DNA of 16,136 nt from an uncultured Bacilli bacterium (GTDB lineage: Bacteria; Bacillota_I; Bacilli_A; RF39; UBA660): positions 1 to 16,136 of the forward strand of contig CALVKV010000021.1 in assembly GCA_944333305.1 (NCBI GenBank). The letters run 5' to 3'. A model generated the notes under the pieces. That model made no database searches, was not told the origin of the DNA, and saw only the letters and a list, made by a program, of their open reading frames with translations. The position numbers and the translations under genes are program-made. Shown in pieces: positions 12,736 through 16,136 of the stretch; position 1 is the first letter of the stretch; each line of letters opens with the position of its first letter.

Positions 12736-13686
12736 ATGAAAAAAAGATTAATAATTCTTATAAGTTTATTTATTATTTTAACTTTAGGGGTTTTATTAGA
12801 TGTAACTTTAGTAATAGATAATAATGTATATAATTTCCTTTCTCATAATCAAAGTGAGTTTTTAATGACGGTTTCTAATATAGTTACATCATTTGCTTCT
12901 AGTCAGGCGATAATTATTATTACAATGCTTTTAATATTTTTACTTAATACTAATCATCAGAGATTGTTTGTTATAATTAATACCTTAATTAGTGCAGGTA
13001 TTATTATTGTTTCTAAAAATATATTTTTAAGAGAAAGACCTTTAATAGGTAGTGAGCTTTTATCAAGTTATAGTTTTCCTAGTGGTCATAGTTTGATTGC
13101 TACGACTTATTATGGCTTTTTAATATACTTGCTTAGAAGAAGTAAATGTAAGGAAGAATATAAAGTGATAGGTACATCTTTACTTACAACTTTGATAGTT
13201 TTGATTTGTTTAAGTAGATTAATACTTAATGTTCATTATGTAACTGATGTTATTGGTGGGGTTATTTTAGGACTTATAATTCTTTTAGTATTAATTTACT
13301 TTTTTGAGAAAACTTTTAAGCCTAAAGAAAAGGAGAAACCTTTATTAAAGACTTTATCTTATGGTTTTAATGGAATCTTTTATACTTTAAAACACGAAAG
13401 AAATATGGTAATTCATTTTCTTGTTATGATATTAGTTATAATAGCGGGGATAGTCTTTGAAATTACTTTTGTAGAATGGGGAGTATGTTTTGTACTTTTT
13501 GCATTAGTTCTTTCTTTAGAACTTATGAATACAGCTTTGGAAAATGTAGTTGATCTTGTAACTGAAGAGAAGAAAGCAAAGGCGAAGGTTGCAAAAGATG
13601 CAGCGGCAGGGGCAGTACTAGTTGCGGCGATATTTGCGGTTATTATAGGTGTATCAATATTTTTACCTAGACTTTTAAATCTATAG
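12736..13686 (+). CDS. PAP2 phosphatase fused to undecaprenol kinase (DgkA) domain
   Basis: A 316-residue membrane protein made of two enzymes. The N-terminal PAP2 domain (1-190) has all three phosphatase motifs: KNIFLRERP (94-102), PSGH (115-118) and SRLILNVHYVTD (160-171), with His118 and His167 as catalytic residues. A short basic linker (KPKEKEKPLLK, 195-205) leads to a complete DgkA domain (206-316) with Glu221 and His227, the ELMNTALE block (262-269), Asp273 and AKDAAAGAVL (286-295). PAP2 proteins such as BcrC dephosphorylate undecaprenyl pyrophosphate, while DgkA of Gram-positives phosphorylates undecaprenol, so both halves would produce undecaprenyl phosphate. An alternative is that the pair acts on phosphatidate and diacylglycerol in opposite directions. 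AAGGTAG lies upstream of ATG. A separate dgkA lies 1.9 kb upstream. Confidence 0.92.
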   Translation: MKKRLIILISLFIILTLGVLLDVTLVIDNNVYNFLSHNQSEFLMTVSNIVTSFASSQAIIIITMLLIFLLNTNHQRLFVIINTLISAGIIIVSKNIFLRERPLIGSELLSSYSFPSGHSLIATTYYGFLIYLLRRSKCKEEYKVIGTSLLTTLIVLICLSRLILNVHYVTDVIGGVILGLIILLVLIYFFEKTFKPKEKEKPLLKTLSYGFNGIFYTLKHERNMVIHFLVMILVIIAGIVFEITFVEWGVCFVLFALVLSLELMNTALENVVDLVTEEKKAKAKVAKDAAAGAVLVAAIFAVIIGVSIFLPRLLNL

Positions 13687-13734
13687 TGTTTATAATAAAG
13701 TTGTGAACAAGGAACGTAATTGGAGGTTAATTAT

Positions 13735-14304
13735 ATGAAGGTAGGAATTATGTGTGGAAGTAGAGATACTGCTAGTATGGAGTCTCGTTTAAATAATTCG
13801 AGAGCAGTTAGTGAGATAGCAGATATGGGCTATACATTTGTTATGGGGGCAGGGGAAACTGGCTCTATGAGAGATGTTAAAGAAATTTTAAGAGAAAATG
13901 GTAATATGCTTATAACTGTTGGTAATAGACTTGAGCTTAATAGAACTACTGCAGATGTTAAGATAGAAGTTGGTTCTACTTTTGAAAGAGCTGGGCATAT
14001 TTATGAAAATAGTGATGTTATTATTTTCTTAGATGGTGGAACTGGTACTCTTTCTGAGTTTTGTTCTTTTTTAAATAGTAAGATAGAAACAGATGATAAA
14101 AATAAAGAACTTGTAGTTGTTAATATGGATGGTGTTTATAATAAACTAATAGATGATTTAAAAAGAAAATATAAAGAAGGTCTTGCTAGTAATACTTTGA
14201 CTTATTTTAAAGAAGTTAGAAGTCCTCTAGAATTGAAAGCTTATTTAGAAGAAGTTGAGAAAAAAATTAATGGTAGTGAACAAGAAAGGGAAAGAGTGAG
14301 ATAA
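13735..14304 (+). CDS. LOG-family / Rossmann-fold nucleotide-binding protein
   Basis: A 189-residue protein of the 'lysine decarboxylase-like' Rossmann family that includes LOG enzymes, which release the base from nucleoside monophosphates. Key blocks are MKVGIMCGSR at the start, FVMGAGETGSM at about residues 34-44 and DGGTGTLSEF at about 100-109, where the Glu is catalytic in true LOGs. The usual PGG is DGG here and the GLMG loop is changed, so the substrate may differ; DprA-like nucleotide-binding relatives are an alternative. A TTG at 13720 opens the frame, but GGAGG (13721-13725) clearly belongs to ATG 13735. The stop shares one base with glyS (TAATG), which suggests coupled translation. 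Confidence 0.8.
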   Translation: MKVGIMCGSRDTASMESRLNNSRAVSEIADMGYTFVMGAGETGSMRDVKEILRENGNMLITVGNRLELNRTTADVKIEVGSTFERAGHIYENSDVIIFLDGGTGTLSEFCSFLNSKIETDDKNKELVVVNMDGVYNKLIDDLKRKYKEGLASNTLTYFKEVRSPLELKAYLEEVEKKINGSEQERERVR

Positions 14305-15674
14305 TGAGTAATATTAAGATGGAAGATTTAGTTAATTACTGTAAGCAATATGGAATAATATTCCAAGGAAGTGAGATATATGGAGGTCTTGCTAATACTT
14401 GGGATTATGGTCCTGTTGGTAGTAGAATAAAAAATGCTATTAAAGATACTTGGAGAAAAAGATTTATACAGGAGAGAAAGAATGCATACGAAATAGATGC
14501 AGCGATTTTAATGCATCCTAGAGTATGGGAAGCTTCAGGTCATGTATCTGGTTTTTCTGATCCTTTAATAGATTGTAAAAAATGTAAAATGAGACATAGA
14601 GTTGATAATTTAATTGATGATTTCGATTCTAATGTTCATGCAGATGGTATGAGCGAAGAAGAAATGATGGATTATATTAAGTCTCATAAAGTACCTTGTC
14701 CAAACTGTGGTGGGACAGATTATACTGATATTAGAGAATTTAACTTGATGTTTGAAACTAAAAGAGGAGTAACAAATGATAGTAAAAATACTATTTATTT
14801 AAGACCTGAAAATGCTCAAGGTGAGTACGTTAATTTCTTAAATGTAGGGAGAAGTATGAGAGCGAAAGTACCATTTAGTATTGGACAAATTGGTAAAGCT
14901 TTTAGAAATGAAATAACTCCTGGTAATTTTACTTTTAGAACTATTGAATTTGAACAAATGGAATATCAGACTTTCTGTAAAGAAGGTGAAGATAGTGATT
15001 TATATAAATATTTTAAAGAATATGCAAAAAAATATTTTATGGATTTAGGATTGCCAGAAGATAAACTTAGATTTCATGACCATGAGAAGTTAGTTTTTTA
15101 TGCTAAAGAGGCATGTGATATAGAATATTTATTTCCTTTTGGTTGGGGAGAGATAAATGGTACTCATAATAGAACTAATTATGATTTATCACAACATCAA
15201 GAGTATTCTTCTGTTAGTCAAGAATATTTGGATCCTATTACTAATGAGAAATATATTCCTTATATAATAGAGTCAACTGTTGGTGCTGATAGACTTACTT
15301 TAGCGATAATTGCAGAGGCTTATAGAAAAGAGACTTTAGAAGATGGAAGTGAAAGAGAAGTATTAAAAATACACCCCTTTTTAGCACCTTATAAAGTAGC
15401 AGTTTTACCTTTAATTAAGAAAAAACATAGTGGGAAAGCTAATGAGATATATGATTTATTATCTAAAAACTTTATGGTTAGTTATGATGAAGCAGGTTCT
15501 ATTGGTAAAAGATATAGAAGACAGGATGCTATTGGAACACCTTTTAGTTTAACTGTTGATGATAATACAATAGATAATGGTACTGTTACTTTAAGAAATA
15601 GAGATACTATGGAACAAGTAACATTAAAACTAGAAGAAGTTATTCCATATATTGAAGAGAGGATTAAATTCTAA
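14304..15674 (+). CDS. glyS: Glycyl-tRNA synthetase, one-chain dimeric type
   Basis: A 456-residue class II aminoacyl-tRNA synthetase that charges tRNA-Gly, the tRNA encoded in this same window. It is the alpha2 type of eukaryotes, archaea and some Firmicutes, not the GlyQ/GlyS two-gene type of Bacillus. Seen are GLANTWDYGPVG (28-39), CKKC (91-94) and CPNC (132-135) of a zinc site, RPENAQGEYVNF (167-178), motif 2 FRNEITPGNFTFRTIEFEQME in two parts (200-208 and 211-220), and motif 3 GADRL near 330. The C-terminal anticodon-binding domain (about 365-456) is intact. No T-box leader is present; the gene is coupled to the LOG gene upstream and to the hydrolase downstream, both by TAATG. Confidence 0.97.
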   Translation: MSNIKMEDLVNYCKQYGIIFQGSEIYGGLANTWDYGPVGSRIKNAIKDTWRKRFIQERKNAYEIDAAILMHPRVWEASGHVSGFSDPLIDCKKCKMRHRVDNLIDDFDSNVHADGMSEEEMMDYIKSHKVPCPNCGGTDYTDIREFNLMFETKRGVTNDSKNTIYLRPENAQGEYVNFLNVGRSMRAKVPFSIGQIGKAFRNEITPGNFTFRTIEFEQMEYQTFCKEGEDSDLYKYFKEYAKKYFMDLGLPEDKLRFHDHEKLVFYAKEACDIEYLFPFGWGEINGTHNRTNYDLSQHQEYSSVSQEYLDPITNEKYIPYIIESTVGADRLTLAIIAEAYRKETLEDGSEREVLKIHPFLAPYKVAVLPLIKKKHSGKANEIYDLLSKNFMVSYDEAGSIGKRYRRQDAIGTPFSLTVDDNTIDNGTVTLRNRDTMEQVTLKLEEVIPYIEERIKF

Positions 15675-16136
15675 TGGGTCCTATTATTGGTATTTTAACT
15701 AGAAGTGGTGTTAATGAAAATGGTACACCTATAGAGTACTGTATGGAAAGTACAAGAAGAGCGATTATTAAAGCAGGTGGAGTGCCTATTATGTTAACAC
15801 CTCCTCAAGATATAGATTATTTTACTACTAAGAGTAGTGAAGCTCCTAATTTAACTGGGATGGAACAAGAAATGATTTTATATCAGATAGAAAAGTTAGA
15901 TGGATTATTTATTCCTGGTGGAGATAAGATTACTAAATATGATTATTATGTCTTACATTTTTGTCTTAAAAGAAATATTCCAATACTTGGAGTATGTTTA
16001 GGTATGCAGATGATTGCTAACTATAAAATAGATAACTTTAAATTATTAGATGTTCCTAATAAAGAATTACATTATAAAGAAGATTATGCTGCACCTGCTC
16101 ATACTGTTACTATCGATAAAAATAGTCTTTTATATA
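15674..16136 (+). CDS. Gamma-glutamyl-GABA hydrolase-family protein (class I amidotransferase fold), 3' end outside window
   Basis: A partial gene of 154 readable codons that runs off the right edge. It begins GPIIGILTR, has the LDGLFIPGGDK block (75-85), and the nucleophile elbow GVCLGMQ with Cys108, which is typical of the peptidase C26 / PuuD-like family that cleaves gamma-glutamyl bonds. The His-Glu part of the triad lies beyond the edge. The start shares one base with the glyS stop (TAATG), so it is in the same operon. The substrate is not predictable; a role in recycling gamma-glutamyl compounds or wall peptide is possible. Confidence 0.88.
   Translation, partial: MGPIIGILTRSGVNENGTPIEYCMESTRRAIIKAGGVPIMLTPPQDIDYFTTKSSEAPNLTGMEQEMILYQIEKLDGLFIPGGDKITKYDYYVLHFCLKRNIPILGVCLGMQMIANYKIDNFKLLDVPNKELHYKEDYAAPAHTVTIDKNSLLY

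Noticed and set aside
14200..14310. T-box riboswitch for glyS
   Set aside because: No leader exists: glyS starts on the last base of the preceding gene, and no T-box or specifier structure was found upstream.

Overview
The window is very AT-rich, uses the standard bacterial code (TGA is a stop, Trp is TGG) and has strong AGGAGG ribosome sites. The gene order rpsU, yqfC, yqfD, ybeY, dgkA, era, yqzL, recO, glyS is a reduced version of the classical Bacillus cluster. Together with the sporulation genes yqfC/yqfD, a one-chain glycyl-tRNA synthetase and extreme AT content, this points to a low-GC Firmicute (Bacilli/Erysipelotrichia-like, probably a host-associated uncultured lineage). The organism assignment is inference.

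Layout. (1) 1-830: the 3' end of a radical SAM (SplB-like) gene and a DUF5680 gene, closed by a terminator. (2) About 831-3900: a mobile-element module on the minus strand. It holds a large serine recombinase, two tiny translationally coupled ORFs behind it, an unknown 96-residue ORF in front of it, a large bidirectional hairpin at the far end, and a repeat/dyad-rich segment upstream of the recombinase that may hold its attachment or control sites. (3) 3911-4122: tRNA-Gly(TCC) with consensus promoter and terminator. (4) 4131-7601: an unannotated-looking bacteriocin locus. A tandem-HTH XRE regulator is divergent from an operon encoding a C39-peptidase ABC exporter, a small membrane accessory protein, two very short precursors with near-identical double-glycine leaders (an apparent two-peptide class IIb bacteriocin), and a 40-residue membrane peptide that could be the immunity protein. 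The last three genes are short and overlapping, so they are easily missed. (5) 7627-16136: housekeeping genes, all plus strand. They are rpsU, yqfC, yqfD, a vanZ-like gene, ybeY, dgkA, era, yqzL, recO, a PAP2-phosphatase/undecaprenol-kinase fusion, a LOG-family gene, glyS and the start of a class I amidotransferase-like hydrolase.

How they work together. In the bacteriocin operon the exporter's N-terminal cysteine protease would cut after Gly-Gly while exporting both peptides, with immunity encoded at the operon end. The mature peptides are complementary: one is acidic and hydrophobic, the other cationic and amphipathic; each has a GxxxG motif and one cysteine near its C-terminus. In the housekeeping part, phoH, yqfF, cdd and yqeY of the Bacillus order are absent and a VanZ protein sits in the phoH/yqfF position. 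Undecaprenol recycling looks doubled: a free DgkA lies 2.3 kb from a polypeptide that joins a PAP2 phosphatase to a second DgkA.
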